A DNA stretch of 64,000 nucleotides from JADCCX01 sp051649305 (GCA_051649305.1 JBOFGV010000090.1:1-64000); one strand, 5' to 3'. Counted from the first letter of the stretch, positions 7,627 through 16,763 are shown. A program made the numbers and translations. The notes: generated by a model not told the origin, from the sequence alone.

Positions 7627-9036
7627 GTGGCCAAATTTCGCTCGAGTTTCACCTGTCAGGCCTGTGGTGCGGTTCATGGCCGCTGGCAAGGGCGCTGCGA
7701 GGCTTGCGGCGAGTGGAACACGATCGTTGAGGAAGCGGATGGCGCGGCCCCGCCCCTGCCCGGTGGTGCACGCGCTGGCAAAGGACGCGCCATCAAACTG
7801 GAAGGTCTGACAGGCGAAACCAAAGACGCGCCGCGTGTTTCCTCCGGCATTGCAGAGCTCGACCGCGTGACAGGCGGCGGATTTGTGCGCGGCTCGGTTA
7901 TTCTGCTTGGTGGCGAACCGGGCATCGGAAAATCCACCCTGCTTATTCAGGCCGCTGCTGCACTCGCCATGAAAGGCCAGCGCGTCGTTTATATCTCAGG
8001 CGAAGAAGCGGTGGCGCAGGTTCGATTGCGGGCGCAGCGATTGGGCCTGTCACAAGCCAATGTGGAGCTCGCGGCAGAAACCCATGTGGAGGATATCGTC
8101 GCCACGCTTTCTACCGGTGCCACGCCAGCTCTTGTCATCATCGATTCCATCCAGACCATGTGGACAAGCGCGGTTGAGGCCGCACCCGGCACAGTCACGC
8201 AGGTGCGCGGCTCTGCACAGTCGCTCATCCGCTATGCCAAAACCAGCGGTGCCTGCGTCATTCTTGTGGGGCATGTGACCAAGGACGGGCAGATCGCTGG
8301 CCCGCGCGTGGTGGAACACATGGTCGATGCCGTCATCTTCTTTGAAGGCGAAGGCGGGCATGATTTCCGCATCCTCCGTGGCCTGAAAAATCGCTTTGGC
8401 CCTACGGATGAAATCGGCGTGTTTGAAATGCGCGGCGATGGATTGAGTGAGGTGGCAAACCCTTCGGCACTGTTTCTGGGCAACCGTGATCCCAATGCAG
8501 CGGGCACAGCGGTGTTTGCTGGCATGGAAGGCACGAGGCCACTGCTCGTCGAACTGCAGGCGCTTGTTGCTCCCACAGGTCTTGGCAATGCACGGCGCGC
8601 GGTTGTCGGCTGGGATTCAAGCCGTCTTGCCATGGTGCTCGCCGTACTTGAAGCGCATGGCGGTGTGCGGCTTGGACAATACGATGTTTATCTCAATGTG
8701 GCGGGCGGCCTGAAAATAACGGAACCGGCGGCTGATCTTGCGGTGGCAGCTGCACTCGTCTCGTCGCTCACCGGTAATCCGCTGCCCATGGATATGGTGG
8801 TGTTTGGCGAAATCAGCCTTTCCGGCGCAGTGCGCCCAGTGTCTCACGGCGGACACCGGTTGAAAGAGGCCGCAAAACTCGGATTCGAGCGGGCTGCCAC
8901 GCCTCCCGGCAAGCCAACCGATGAACCTGTCAAAGCGGTCAATGCCCGCCAGATGCAGCGAATTACCGATCTTGTAGCACTGATTGCAGCCGGAAAGCCA
9001 ATAAGAACAGTGGAACGAGCGCAAAGGGAGACGTGA
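7627..9036 (+). CDS. radA: DNA repair protein RadA
   Basis: 469 residues. RadA is a RecA-like branch-migration helicase in homologous recombination. The domains are an N-terminal four-cysteine zinc finger (CQACG...CEACGEW), a RecA core with Walker A GGEPGIGKST, the RadA-specific KNRFG motif (GLKNRFGPTDEIGVF), and a C-terminal Lon-protease-like domain (about 300-455). The start is GTG, two bases after the alr stop, and fits the family N-terminus (AKFRSSFTCQACG). It forms an operon with alr upstream and probably cvpA downstream. Confidence 0.96.
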   Translation: MAKFRSSFTCQACGAVHGRWQGRCEACGEWNTIVEEADGAAPPLPGGARAGKGRAIKLEGLTGETKDAPRVSSGIAELDRVTGGGFVRGSVILLGGEPGIGKSTLLIQAAAALAMKGQRVVYISGEEAVAQVRLRAQRLGLSQANVELAAETHVEDIVATLSTGATPALVIIDSIQTMWTSAVEAAPGTVTQVRGSAQSLIRYAKTSGACVILVGHVTKDGQIAGPRVVEHMVDAVIFFEGEGGHDFRILRGLKNRFGPTDEIGVFEMRGDGLSEVANPSALFLGNRDPNAAGTAVFAGMEGTRPLLVELQALVAPTGLGNARRAVVGWDSSRLAMVLAVLEAHGGVRLGQYDVYLNVAGGLKITEPAADLAVAAALVSSLTGNPLPMDMVVFGEISLSGAVRPVSHGGHRLKEAAKLGFERAATPPGKPTDEPVKAVNARQMQRITDLVALIAAGKPIRTVERAQRET

Positions 9037-9123
9037 CGTAACGGTTTGATACCGCTATAGAGAGGCCAAAGACAGGGTTTTGGCCCAGATATCTATGACG
9101 CGTTTTGAACTTCTGGAGCATCC

Positions 9124-9789
9124 ATGCCAGTCACTATCCTTGATATGATCGTTATCGGCGTCGTGCTGATCTCTGCTCTTCTCGCTGCGCTGCGCGGCTT
9201 TACCCGTGAAGTGCTGGCCATTGGCTCATGGGCAGTCGCTGCCGTCGTAGCTTTCATGTTCTACCAGCAGGCCGTGCCTTTGGTGCAGCAGTATGTCTCT
9301 GCCAACAAGTCCATCGCCCAGCCTGTGGCAGCCGGTGGTATTTTCCTGCTCACACTGTTGGTCGCTTATTTCCTGACCTCGAAGCTCTCGGACATGATTC
9401 TCGACAGCCGGATTGGCGCTTTGGACCGCACATTGGGCTTTGTCTTTGGTGCAGCGCGCGGCCTTTTGCTGGCTGTTGTCGGCTTCCTGTTTTTCAACTG
9501 GCTCGTCTCTGACAAGCAGCAGCCAACATGGGTGCGTGATGCCAAATTGAAGCCATTGCTGGAATCAACCGGTTCCACCTTGCTTGGCCTGCTGCCAGAA
9601 GATCCTGAAAAAGCCATTCTGCAACGGGTGCGCCCGAAACCGGCTGATGGCGAAACACCGCGTGAGCCAGCAACGGAAACACCTGCTCGCCGCAGTGACG
9701 CGCCATCTGGCACAATCACCGCCAATGCAGACCGCGCAACCCTGTTTCGCATGATTGAAGCTGGACAACGCACTGCCCAGAACCGATAG
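9124..9789 (+). CDS. cvpA: CvpA family inner membrane protein
   Basis: 221 residues. Four membrane segments fill the first two thirds (MIVIGVVLISALLAALRGF, AVAAVVAFMFY, FLLTLLVAYFLTSKL, FVFGAARGLLLAVVGFLFF). The family signature RGFTREVLAIGSW follows the first helix and LDRTLGFVFGAARG is near the third. A hydrophilic proline-rich tail follows. CvpA is needed for colicin V production in E. coli and more generally for envelope homeostasis. Its place directly before purF is conserved in many proteobacteria. Confidence 0.92.
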   Translation: MPVTILDMIVIGVVLISALLAALRGFTREVLAIGSWAVAAVVAFMFYQQAVPLVQQYVSANKSIAQPVAAGGIFLLTLLVAYFLTSKLSDMILDSRIGALDRTLGFVFGAARGLLLAVVGFLFFNWLVSDKQQPTWVRDAKLKPLLESTGSTLLGLLPEDPEKAILQRVRPKPADGETPREPATETPARRSDAPSGTITANADRATLFRMIEAGQRTAQNR

Positions 9790-9828
9790 ACGGCTGATCC
9801 ATTTCCAGACTTCAACGGGGATACCCTG

Positions 9829-11283
9829 ATGACTGAAATCAACAGCGAAGACAGCGATTTTCTAAGAGAGAAATGCGGCGTCTTCGGCATTTTCGGTCAT
9901 CAGGATGCGGCAGCCATCACGGCCCTTGGCCTGCATGCGTTGCAGCACCGGGGTGAAGAAGCAGCCGGAATCGTAACATTCGACGGCGGGCGTTATCACT
10001 CTGAGCGCCGCATGGGCCTTGTGGGAGATACTTTCTCACGCAAGGAAGTGATCGAGCGTTTGCCAGGCAATGCCGCCGTTGGCCATGTGCGTTATTCCAC
10101 GACTGGCGAAACCATCCTGCGCAATGTGCAACCGCTGTTTGCCGAGCTTGATGTCGGCGGTTTGGCCATTGCCCATAATGGCAATCTTACCAATGGCTTG
10201 ACCCTGCGCCGTGATCTGGTGCGCAAAGGTGCAATTTGCCAGTCGACATCCGACACTGAGGTGGTCCTGCACCTCGTGGCGCGCTCACTTCGCAGCCGCT
10301 TTGTTGACCGTTTCATTGATGCGCTGATGCAAATTGAAGGCGCATACGCATTCGTCGGTCTCACCAACAAGAAACTGATTGGCGCGCGCGATCCGCTTGG
10401 CATTCGCCCGCTGGTGCTGGGTGATCTCAACGGCTGCCCTATTCTGGCATCGGAAACCTGTGCACTGGATATCATCGGCGCGCGCTTTGTGCGCGATATC
10501 GAGAATGGGGAAATCGTGATCATCTCGGATCAGGGTATCCAGTCGATCAAGCCGTTTGAGCAGAAGGCCATGCGCCCCTGCATCTTCGAGTACATCTATT
10601 TCGCGCGGCCAGACTCGGTTGTGCATGGCCGCAACGTCTATGATGTGCGCAAGAAGTTTGGCGCAGAACTGGCGCATGAAAGTGCTGTTGAGGCCGATGT
10701 TGTCGTGCCAGTGCCTGACTCCGGTGTGCCCGCCGCCATCGGCTTTGCGCAGGCATCCGGCATTCCCTACGAGCTCGGCATCATTCGCAACCACTATGTT
10801 GGCCGCACCTTCATTCAGCCAAGCCAGTCTATTCGCGAGCTTGGCGTGCGCATGAAGCACAGCGCCAACCGCGCCATCATTGAGGGCAAGCGGATTGTGC
10901 TGCTGGACGATTCCATCGTGCGCGGCACAACCTCTGTGAAGATCGTGCGCATGATGCGCGAGGCCGGTGCCAAAGAAGTGCATTTCCGCATCGCCAGCCC
11001 GCCGATCACCCATCCCGATTACTACGGCATCGACACGCCAAACCGCGACAACCTGCTGGCCGCCCGCATGAATCTGGAAGAAATGCGCGCCTATGTCGGC
11101 GCAGACAGCCTCGCCTTCCTGACTGTTGACGGCGTTTACCGCGCCTGTGGCTATGAGGGCCGCGACGCTGTGACGCCGCAATTCACCGACCATTGCTTCA
11201 CCGGCGAATACCCCACGCCGCTCACCGACCTCAACGACGAGAGCGAGAAGCAGCAACTCTCCCTCCTCGCAGAAGCCAGCTGA
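9829..11283 (+). CDS. purF: Amidophosphoribosyltransferase
   Basis: 484 residues. It makes phosphoribosylamine from PRPP and glutamine, the committed step of purine synthesis. The glutaminase nucleophile is Cys16 (REKCGVFGIFGH), so a 15-residue propeptide must be removed. The PRPP-binding motif VLLDDSIVRGTT and the RNHYVGRTFIQPSQ loop are intact. An Fe-S type enzyme is possible but I did not settle the cluster cysteines. GGGGA precedes the ATG. The SDR gene starts three bases after the stop, an arrangement kept in Hyphomicrobiales. Confidence 0.96.
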   Translation: MTEINSEDSDFLREKCGVFGIFGHQDAAAITALGLHALQHRGEEAAGIVTFDGGRYHSERRMGLVGDTFSRKEVIERLPGNAAVGHVRYSTTGETILRNVQPLFAELDVGGLAIAHNGNLTNGLTLRRDLVRKGAICQSTSDTEVVLHLVARSLRSRFVDRFIDALMQIEGAYAFVGLTNKKLIGARDPLGIRPLVLGDLNGCPILASETCALDIIGARFVRDIENGEIVIISDQGIQSIKPFEQKAMRPCIFEYIYFARPDSVVHGRNVYDVRKKFGAELAHESAVEADVVVPVPDSGVPAAIGFAQASGIPYELGIIRNHYVGRTFIQPSQSIRELGVRMKHSANRAIIEGKRIVLLDDSIVRGTTSVKIVRMMREAGAKEVHFRIASPPITHPDYYGIDTPNRDNLLAARMNLEEMRAYVGADSLAFLTVDGVYRACGYEGRDAVTPQFTDHCFTGEYPTPLTDLNDESEKQQLSLLAEAS

Positions 11284-11286
11284 ACC

Positions 11287-12030
11287 ATGTCCACACCTGA
11301 TCTTAAAGGCCGTGTCGCGGTCGTCACCGGCGCGTCTCGCGGCATTGGCTATGTCACTGCCCTGCAATTGGCAGCCGCTGGCGCGCATGTCGTGGCTGTC
11401 GCCCGCACTGTTGGCGGGCTGGAAGAGCTTGACGACGCGATCAAGACAGCGGGTGGCAGTGCCACGCTGGTGCCATTTGATCTCAAGGACTTTGCCGCGA
11501 TTGACCGTTTGGGTGCCGCCATCAACGAGCGCTGGGGCAAACTGGATATTATGGTTGGCAACGCCGGAATGCTTGGGCCACTTTCCCCGCTTGGGCATAT
11601 TGACCCCAAGAGTTTTGAAGAAGTGATGGCCGTCAACGTAACAGCGAACTGGCGCTTGATCCGCTCGCTGGACCCGCTGTTGCAGCAATCGGATGCTGGT
11701 CGCGCGGTGTTCGTATCTTCCGGCGCTGCCCACAAGACCATGGCCTTCTGGGGCCCCTACTCCGTCTCGAAGGCTGCCTTGCAGGCTCTGGTGATGACCT
11801 ACGCTGCCGAGAACCTGCGTAGCAATGTGCAGGCGATGCTTGTGAACCCCGGCCCGTTGCGCACCCGCATGCGGGCTGATGCGATGCCGGGCGAAGACCC
11901 GATGTCGCTGCGGACACCGGAGGATCTTGCACCGCATATTGTCAAGCTTTGTGCGCCAGCGTCGCGTGAGCGCGGATCGATTTTTGATTTCCCGACGGGC
12001 AAGATTTTGAACGCTCAGGCTCCGGCCTAA
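11287..12030 (+). CDS. SDR family oxidoreductase
   Basis: 247 residues of the classical short-chain dehydrogenase type. The NAD(P) motif is TGASRGIGYVTA, the structural motif NAG is at GNAGMLGPL, the catalytic Ser is in VFVSSGAA, and the catalytic pair is in YSVSKAAL. The substrate is unknown. The three-base gap after purF means it is cotranscribed and probably translationally coupled, but no link to purine synthesis is evident. It ends in a repeat that separates it from the convergent der gene. Confidence 0.9.
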   Translation: MSTPDLKGRVAVVTGASRGIGYVTALQLAAAGAHVVAVARTVGGLEELDDAIKTAGGSATLVPFDLKDFAAIDRLGAAINERWGKLDIMVGNAGMLGPLSPLGHIDPKSFEEVMAVNVTANWRLIRSLDPLLQQSDAGRAVFVSSGAAHKTMAFWGPYSVSKAALQALVMTYAAENLRSNVQAMLVNPGPLRTRMRADAMPGEDPMSLRTPEDLAPHIVKLCAPASRERGSIFDFPTGKILNAQAPA

Positions 12031-12039
12031 AAGGGCACT

Positions 12040-12210
12040 TCCTTCTCCCCTTGCGGGAGAAGGTGGCAGGCGAAGCCTGACGGATGAGGGGTGTTCCGAA
12101 GGAAATCATGAGTAGACACACCGCGTCAGGCTGTTGGACGATTGCTGCGCAATACCCCTCATCCGACCTTCGCTAACGCGAAGGCCACCTTCTCCCGCAA
12201 GGGGAGAAGG
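12040..12210. repeat. Family A repeat, paired arms with core
   Basis: Left arm 12040-12092 has outer stem CTTCTCCCCTTGCGGGAGAAG, inner stem CAGGC-gaa-GCCTG, and end GGATGAGGGG. Right arm 12154-12210 begins CCCCTCATCCG, has inner stem CCTTCGC-taac-GCGAAGG, and ends in the outer stem. The core of about 61 bases differs from the cores near 57-59 kb. It fills the gap between convergent genes and could terminate both. Confidence 0.85.
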
Positions 12211-12226
12211 CAACACCCTCTTCACC

Positions 12227-13621
12227 CTACTTCTTCCCACCCTTTTCAAACGGGTTTTCCTGCGTGCGCATGGACAGGCGGATAGGCGTGCCAGGCAGAT
12301 CGAAATCCTCGCGCATGTTATTAATCAGATAGCGCACATAGCTTTGCGGCAGATTGTCCAGCTGGTTGCCAAACAGCGCGAAATGCGGTGGGCGAGACTT
12401 CACCTGAGTCATGTACTTGATCTTGATGCGGCGACCGGACACGGCAGGTGGCGCATTGGCGTTGAGTGCGGCTTCCAGCCAGCGGTTCATCTTCGATGTC
12501 GAGATGCGGCGGCTCCAGACTTCAGCCGCGCCGAAGCAGGCTTCCATCAGTTTGTCGATGCCCTCGCCAGCGGCGGCTGACACCGGAACAACGGGCGTGC
12601 CCTTGAGCTGCGGAAGCGCAAAACCGGCCTTCTCCTGTAGGGTCTTCAACAGGCCCTTCTGGTCCTTCACGAGGTCCCACTTGTTGATGGCGATGACGAG
12701 AGCACGGCCCTCTTTCTCCACCAGATCAGCAAGGGTGAGATCCTGCTTCTCGAAGGGGATGGTGGCATCGAGCAACAGCACGACAACCTCGGCAAAGCGT
12801 ACAGCACGCAGGGCGTCGGACACAGCCATCTTCTCAAGCTTGTCCTCGATGCGGGCGCGCTTGCGCAAACCGGCGGTGTCATAGAGCTTCACCTGACGCT
12901 CGCGCCATTCCCAGTTCACGCCGATGGAATCGCGCGTGATGCCCGCCTCCGGGCCAGTCAGCAGTCGCTCCTCGCCCAGCATGCGGTTGATCAGCGTTGA
13001 CTTGCCTGCGTTGGGGCGGCCCAGGACCGCCACGCGCAAGGGGCGCACAATGCCGTCATCCTCATCGCTGTACGGCGGTGGTTCTTCGTCTTCCTCGAAA
13101 TCATTGTCGAGAATCCACGGCAGGGTATCGACAATCGCCTCACGCAAATCGGCCATGCCTTCGCCATGCTCGGCTGAAATGCCAACCGGCTCGCCAAGGC
13201 CCAGCGCATAGGCTTCATCCACGCCAGCAAGCGACGCACGGCTTTCCGCTTTGTTGGCCAGCAGGATGACCGGCTTGCCGGTGCGGCGTGTCAGCTGTGC
13301 AAAGAAGCGGTCCGACGGTGTGAGACCAATGCGCGCGTCAATCATGAACAACACGGCATCACAGCCTGCAATCGCAGCCTCTGTCTGCTCGCGCATGCGC
13401 ACCGAAAGCACGCCCTCGTCGGCTTCTTCAAGCCCTGCGGTATCGACAATCGTGAACCTGAGATCAGCGAGTTTCGCCTCCCCCTCGCGCCGGTCGCGGG
13501 TCACACCCGGGCGATCGTCGACAAGCGCCAGTTTCTTGCCAACGAGACGGTTGAACAAAGTGGATTTGCCGACGTTGGGACGTCCGACAATCGCCAGAGA
13601 AGCTGAGGAAAGTTCGCTCAT
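12227..13621 (-). CDS. der: Ribosome biogenesis GTPase Der
   Basis: 464 residues with two GTPase domains in tandem and a C-terminal KH-like domain, the Der (EngA) architecture. The first P-loop is GRPNVGKSTLFN (about 13-24) and the second is GRPNAGKSTLIN (about 205-216), with DTAGL and NKxD motifs (NKAES, NKWD) in both. Der acts in 50S subunit maturation and is essential. An acidic linker (EEDEEPPPYSDEDDG) joins the two G domains. The start overlaps the stop of the upstream YfgM-like gene by four bases, so they form an operon. Confidence 0.96.
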   Translation of the reverse strand: MSELSSASLAIVGRPNVGKSTLFNRLVGKKLALVDDRPGVTRDRREGEAKLADLRFTIVDTAGLEEADEGVLSVRMREQTEAAIAGCDAVLFMIDARIGLTPSDRFFAQLTRRTGKPVILLANKAESRASLAGVDEAYALGLGEPVGISAEHGEGMADLREAIVDTLPWILDNDFEEDEEPPPYSDEDDGIVRPLRVAVLGRPNAGKSTLINRMLGEERLLTGPEAGITRDSIGVNWEWRERQVKLYDTAGLRKRARIEDKLEKMAVSDALRAVRFAEVVVLLLDATIPFEKQDLTLADLVEKEGRALVIAINKWDLVKDQKGLLKTLQEKAGFALPQLKGTPVVPVSAAAGEGIDKLMEACFGAAEVWSRRISTSKMNRWLEAALNANAPPAVSGRRIKIKYMTQVKSRPPHFALFGNQLDNLPQSYVRYLINNMREDFDLPGTPIRLSMRTQENPFEKGGKK

Positions 13622-14265
13622 TTCGCGCCGCGCGTCAGGCCAATCAATAATTCCGCGCGGGACTTGATGGCGGGAGGAGCATCGCGATCAATGATGATTG
13701 TATCGAGATGCGTGCGGGCTTTCTCGACATTGCCAGCCTTCAGGGCGGCAGCGGCCAGCAATTCATTGGTTGTATGACGCCAGTTGCTGGTAGGCGAGGC
13801 AAGCGGGGCAAGCCGCTGCTCGACATCCGCCAAAGGCAAGGAATCCACCGCAAGCGCGCCGGCACGCAGCCGCGCCATATCCCGCAATGGCTGGTTCAGG
13901 GCTGCATCAGCTGCCAGCGCATCAAAGGCCTTGATCGCAGCGGGAGCATCCTTCTTGCCAAGATCACCCGCCATGCGGAACTGCGCCAGCACCTTGTAAA
14001 TGCCGTTGCTTTCACCGGCTATTTTGGCGATGGCCGCTTCGCCTTCAGCGGTTTTGCCGGTCTGGATCAACTGAAAGGCGGATTCAAATTTTGCACCCGC
14101 TTCAGCAGCAGCTTTCTCACGCTGCCACTCGAAATAGCGATAACCGGCAACACTGAGCACGAGAACAGCGCAGGCGGCGATGACAAAACCGCCATATTTT
14201 GACCAGGCCGCTTCAGCCTTTGAACGGCGGAACTCTTCGTCAACTTCGTTAAAGATATCAGACAT
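13618..14265 (-). CDS. YfgM-like tetratricopeptide membrane protein
   Basis: 215 residues. A short cytoplasmic N-terminus with FNEVDEEFRRSKAEAAWSKYG is followed by one membrane helix (FVIAACAVLVLSVAGYRYF) and a periplasmic helical repeat region with alanine-rich TPR-like units. This is the layout of YfgM, a SecYEG ancillary subunit working with chaperones. As in E. coli, it lies next to der. Here there is no BamB between them. The four-base overlap with der indicates coupling. The function is inferred from architecture and context. Confidence 0.8.
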   Translation of the reverse strand: MSDIFNEVDEEFRRSKAEAAWSKYGGFVIAACAVLVLSVAGYRYFEWQREKAAAEAGAKFESAFQLIQTGKTAEGEAAIAKIAGESNGIYKVLAQFRMAGDLGKKDAPAAIKAFDALAADAALNQPLRDMARLRAGALAVDSLPLADVEQRLAPLASPTSNWRHTTNELLAAAALKAGNVEKARTHLDTIIIDRDAPPAIKSRAELLIGLTRGAK

Positions 14266-14407
14266 CTTGCTTCAACAGCTGCTTTTTGGTTGTAGGATTG
14301 ATTTGTGCGTGGCATGCGCTAACACACCGGGGCTGGAAAAGCGAGGTCCAAGAGACCTTGATCAACCACCTCATAATTTCGCCATTTCGACCGTTCAGGC
14401 GTGTTGC

Positions 14408-14977
14408 ATGAGCTCTGAAACACCAAAAGCGCCGCCGAGCTTCCGCGATCTGGAAGAGGTGATGGCGCGCAGCCTGAAGCAGGCAGAGCCGGCTGAAACC
14501 TATCGCAGCCTGCGCCTTCAGCCTGTTGTTTTGCCGCCACCGCCTGCAGAAAGCGCTCCGCCTTTGCCCGCTGCCGAGCCCGATTTTGTTTCAGCGGAAG
14601 ACGATATCGAACCGGATCATTCTGCCGAGGTCAAGCGCAGCAGCAGGTTGAAACTTGCGATGGCTGGTGCTCTGGCCGTGATGGCCGTTGGCGCAGGGTT
14701 CTGGGCCTATCAAGGCAATGGACCAAAAGATCAGGTGGCTGTGCCCGAGATCAAGGCTGTGCCAGAGGCTGTGACCAAAACGGCTGTTGTTCCGGAAGCA
14801 CCTGTTGCTGCTCCTGCCCCAGTTGCGGCCACTCCGGCGACAACAGGCGATGCCTCCATGGGACAGGTTTCAACCGAGCTTGTGCCGCCAACCACCGACG
14901 GACTCTCGCCAGCGCGGCGCATCAGCACCATCCGCATTATCGTCGAAAACGATCAGGAAGTCCGCGCTCTGCGGTAA
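14408..14977 (+). CDS. Unknown single-pass protein with Ala/Pro-rich exported region
   Basis: I recognise no family. The ATG at 14408 gives 189 residues; the frame is open upstream but that part runs over the divergent promoter region. The order is a cytoplasmic N-terminus (FRDLEEVMARSLKQ), a proline-rich linker, an acidic patch (SAEDDIEPDH), one membrane helix (LKLAMAGALAVMAVGAGFWAY), then an Ala/Pro/Val-rich stretch and a C-terminal segment ISTIRIIVENDQEVRALR. It is divergent from the YfgM-like gene and convergent with lipA, with three bases between stops. It is probably anchored in the inner membrane. Confidence 0.65.
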   Translation: MSSETPKAPPSFRDLEEVMARSLKQAEPAETYRSLRLQPVVLPPPPAESAPPLPAAEPDFVSAEDDIEPDHSAEVKRSSRLKLAMAGALAVMAVGAGFWAYQGNGPKDQVAVPEIKAVPEAVTKTAVVPEAPVAAPAPVAATPATTGDASMGQVSTELVPPTTDGLSPARRISTIRIIVENDQEVRALR

Positions 14978-14980
14978 CGC

Positions 14981-15931
14981 TTACCGCCGCACCTTCGCGT
15001 CGCGGTTGGCCTTCAATTTGGCAAAATCATCGCCTGCATGATGCGACGAGCGCGTCAGCGGCGTCGCTGACACCATCAGGAAGCCCTTGGCGTAGGCGAT
15101 GGTTTCGTAGCTCTTGAAGGCATCCGGCGTGATAAAATCGAGTACGGGATGATGCTTTTTGGACGGCGCGAGATATTGCCCGATCGTCATGAAATCGACG
15201 TCGGCAGCCCTGAGATCATCCATCAATTGCAGCACTTCGTTGCGCTCCTCGCCGAGGCCCACCATGATGCCGGACTTCGTGAAGATCGTCGGGTCCACCT
15301 CTTTCACCAGTTGCAGCAGGCGAATGGAGGCGAAGTAGCGCGCGCCGGGACGCACCTTCAGATACTTCGAGGGAACGGTTTCGAGATTGTGGTTGAAGAC
15401 ATCAGGCCGCGCGCGGGCGACGGTTTCGATGGCACCCGGCTTGCGCAGGAAGTCCGGCGTCAGAATTTCGATGGTTGTCTTTGGCGAGCGGCCCCGGATA
15501 GCGTTGATGGTTTCAACAAAATGCTGCGCACCGCCATCGGCCAGATCATCCCGGTCCACCGAAGTGATCACAACATGGTTGAGGCCAAGTTTTTCAACCG
15601 CAATGGCGATGTGCTCCGGCTCTTTGGTGTCCAGCGGCTGCGGCATGCCGGTCTTCACATTGCAGAAGGCGCAGGCGCGCGTGCATGTGTCCCCCATGAT
15701 CATGAAGGTAGCATGCTTCTGCTCCCAGCATTCGCCAATATTGGGGCAGCCCGCCTCCTGACACACCGTCACGAGGCCATTTTCCTTCACGATGCGGTTT
15801 GTCTCGGCCCATTTCGGCGAGCCCGGCGCTTTCACGCGGATCCACTCAGGCTTACGCAAGACAGCGCTGTCTGGCCGATGGGCCTTTTCCGGATGGCGGG
15901 GTTTGGCAAGAAGATCAAGAACGACGGTCAT
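14981..15931 (-). CDS. lipA: Lipoyl synthase
   Basis: 316 residues. A radical SAM enzyme that inserts two sulfurs into octanoyl groups on lipoyl domains, here those of PdhB and PdhC from the same cluster. The auxiliary cluster motif CQEAGCPNIGEC (about 57-68) and the radical SAM motif CTRACAFCNVKTG (about 82-94) are both complete. The C-terminal SSHHAGDDF also fits. It is the last gene of the pyruvate dehydrogenase region. Its leader and first four codons are nearly the same as those of the RDD gene behind it (see 15920-15970). Start ATG 15931 matches the family. Confidence 0.96.
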   Translation of the reverse strand: MTVVLDLLAKPRHPEKAHRPDSAVLRKPEWIRVKAPGSPKWAETNRIVKENGLVTVCQEAGCPNIGECWEQKHATFMIMGDTCTRACAFCNVKTGMPQPLDTKEPEHIAIAVEKLGLNHVVITSVDRDDLADGGAQHFVETINAIRGRSPKTTIEILTPDFLRKPGAIETVARARPDVFNHNLETVPSKYLKVRPGARYFASIRLLQLVKEVDPTIFTKSGIMVGLGEERNEVLQLMDDLRAADVDFMTIGQYLAPSKKHHPVLDFITPDAFKSYETIAYAKGFLMVSATPLTRSSHHAGDDFAKLKANRDAKVRR

Positions 15932-15970
15932 GGGCGAGTTCCAAAGAGAAAGCTTACATAGGGCGATGCG
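15920..15970 (-). repeat. Leader of lipA, duplicated before the RDD gene
   Basis: Reading the plus strand, CGGTCATGGGCGAGTTCC and GGGCGATGCG recur at 16608-16657 with few substitutions and one indel. The match covers the first four codons (MTVV against MTII), the ribosome site and about 38 bases upstream. It probably contains the promoter or its transcription start. Confidence 0.7.
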
Positions 15971-16012
15971 GCAGGTGATACAATTGCTTCAAGCTGCAAA
16001 GCTGCGATGCAG

Positions 16013-16040
16013 TTCCCTCTCCCCGTAAGAGGGGAGAGGT
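16013..16040. repeat. Family A partial repeat upstream of lipA
   Basis: TTCCCTCTCCCCGTAAGAGG followed by GGAGAGGT is the outer stem of family A alone. It lies between the lipA leader and the end of the RDD gene and could end RDD transcription. The remaining 16041-16085 shows nothing I can name. Confidence 0.65.
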
Positions 16041-16085
16041 ATAAACATTACGCATTCAACGCTCATCACATAAACATCCATGACG

Positions 16086-16619
16086 CTATTTAACTTTAAC
16101 AGTTTGTATGCCGAGCCACGTTTCGTGGAGCGTTGAGGGTTCGCGATCCTGCTGTACCATCACCCACAACCAGAAGAGAATGCCCCCACAAAGCAACCCA
16201 ATCGCAAAGTGATCGGAATTCGTTCCAAAAATGGCGGCAACAATAGGCCCGGGTGCGAGGATCGAGAGCGCTACTCCAAAGCAAAACAGCGCTCTTGCGA
16301 CAGCATTGCCGAAACTGAGTTTTGAGCCATCCTGCCGGTAGGTTCGGCACTTCATCAGAATCTTGCCAACAGAACCGCCGAACTTCCAATGCATGATCAC
16401 ACTGTTGACAAGCAAAATGACCGACATAACGCTCACGGCATAAATGTAGTCCCTGTACTGCTCAGGCGTGTAACGCGACATCATGGCAAGCGCAGGCGGG
16501 GTCACGTTGGCGACGTTGATAGTCACCATCCAGACAACACAAAAGATGGCAGCATCAATGAAAGCATAGCGCAGCCTGCCGCGTTGGCTTACTGGCTTGT
16601 ATTCGTGAATGATGGTCAT
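16086..16619 (-). CDS. RDD family membrane protein
   Basis: 177 residues when started at ATG 16619. The frame stays open to 16751 but that part is repeat sequence. The N-terminal region RGRLRYAFIDAAIFCVVWMV carries the basic and aspartate residues of RDD proteins, followed by SVMSVILLVNSVIMHWKF and the typical KFGGSVGKILMKCRTY, then two more membrane segments. RDD proteins have been linked to ion transport and to envelope modification, but no role is clear here. The gene sits between lpdA and lipA, in the same direction. Its leader duplicates that of lipA. Confidence 0.82.
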   Translation of the reverse strand: MTIIHEYKPVSQRGRLRYAFIDAAIFCVVWMVTINVANVTPPALAMMSRYTPEQYRDYIYAVSVMSVILLVNSVIMHWKFGGSVGKILMKCRTYRQDGSKLSFGNAVARALFCFGVALSILAPGPIVAAIFGTNSDHFAIGLLCGGILFWLWVMVQQDREPSTLHETWLGIQTVKVK

Positions 16620-16657
16620 GGCCGAGTTCCAAAGGAATACGTACTGAGGGCGATGCG
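16608..16657 (-). repeat. Leader of the RDD gene, copy of the lipA leader
   Basis: GGTCATGGCCGAGTTCCAAAG and GAGGGCGATGCG correspond to 15920-15970 before lipA. The similarity stops after the fourth codon on one side and about 38 bases upstream on the other, which argues for duplication of a short regulatory block. Confidence 0.7.
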
Positions 16658-16670
16658 ATGAGGGACTATT

Positions 16671-16713
16671 ACCTCTCCCCGCAAGCGGGGAGAGGGTTAG
16701 GGTGAGGGGCTGA
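16671..16713. repeat. Family A single arm
   Basis: CTCTCCCCGCAAGCGGGGAG then AGGGTTAGGGTGAGGGG is an arm without an inner stem, like 61004-61045. It lies 15 bases beyond the duplicated leader of the RDD gene and is open in frame with it. Confidence 0.75.
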
Positions 16714-16763
16714 GTGGTTTCGCGAAGAGCCAGACACAAAGGATTGAACAACCGAAGAACAAG

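Noticed and set aside
9790..9828. Purine riboswitch before purF
   Set aside because: The cvpA-purF gap is 39 bases, too short, and has no aptamer-like pattern.
10285..11937. Long open frame on the minus strand opposite purF and the SDR gene (550 residues)
   Set aside because: It is the complement of two clearly recognisable genes in GC-rich codon use, has no family words, and would need to overlap both entirely.
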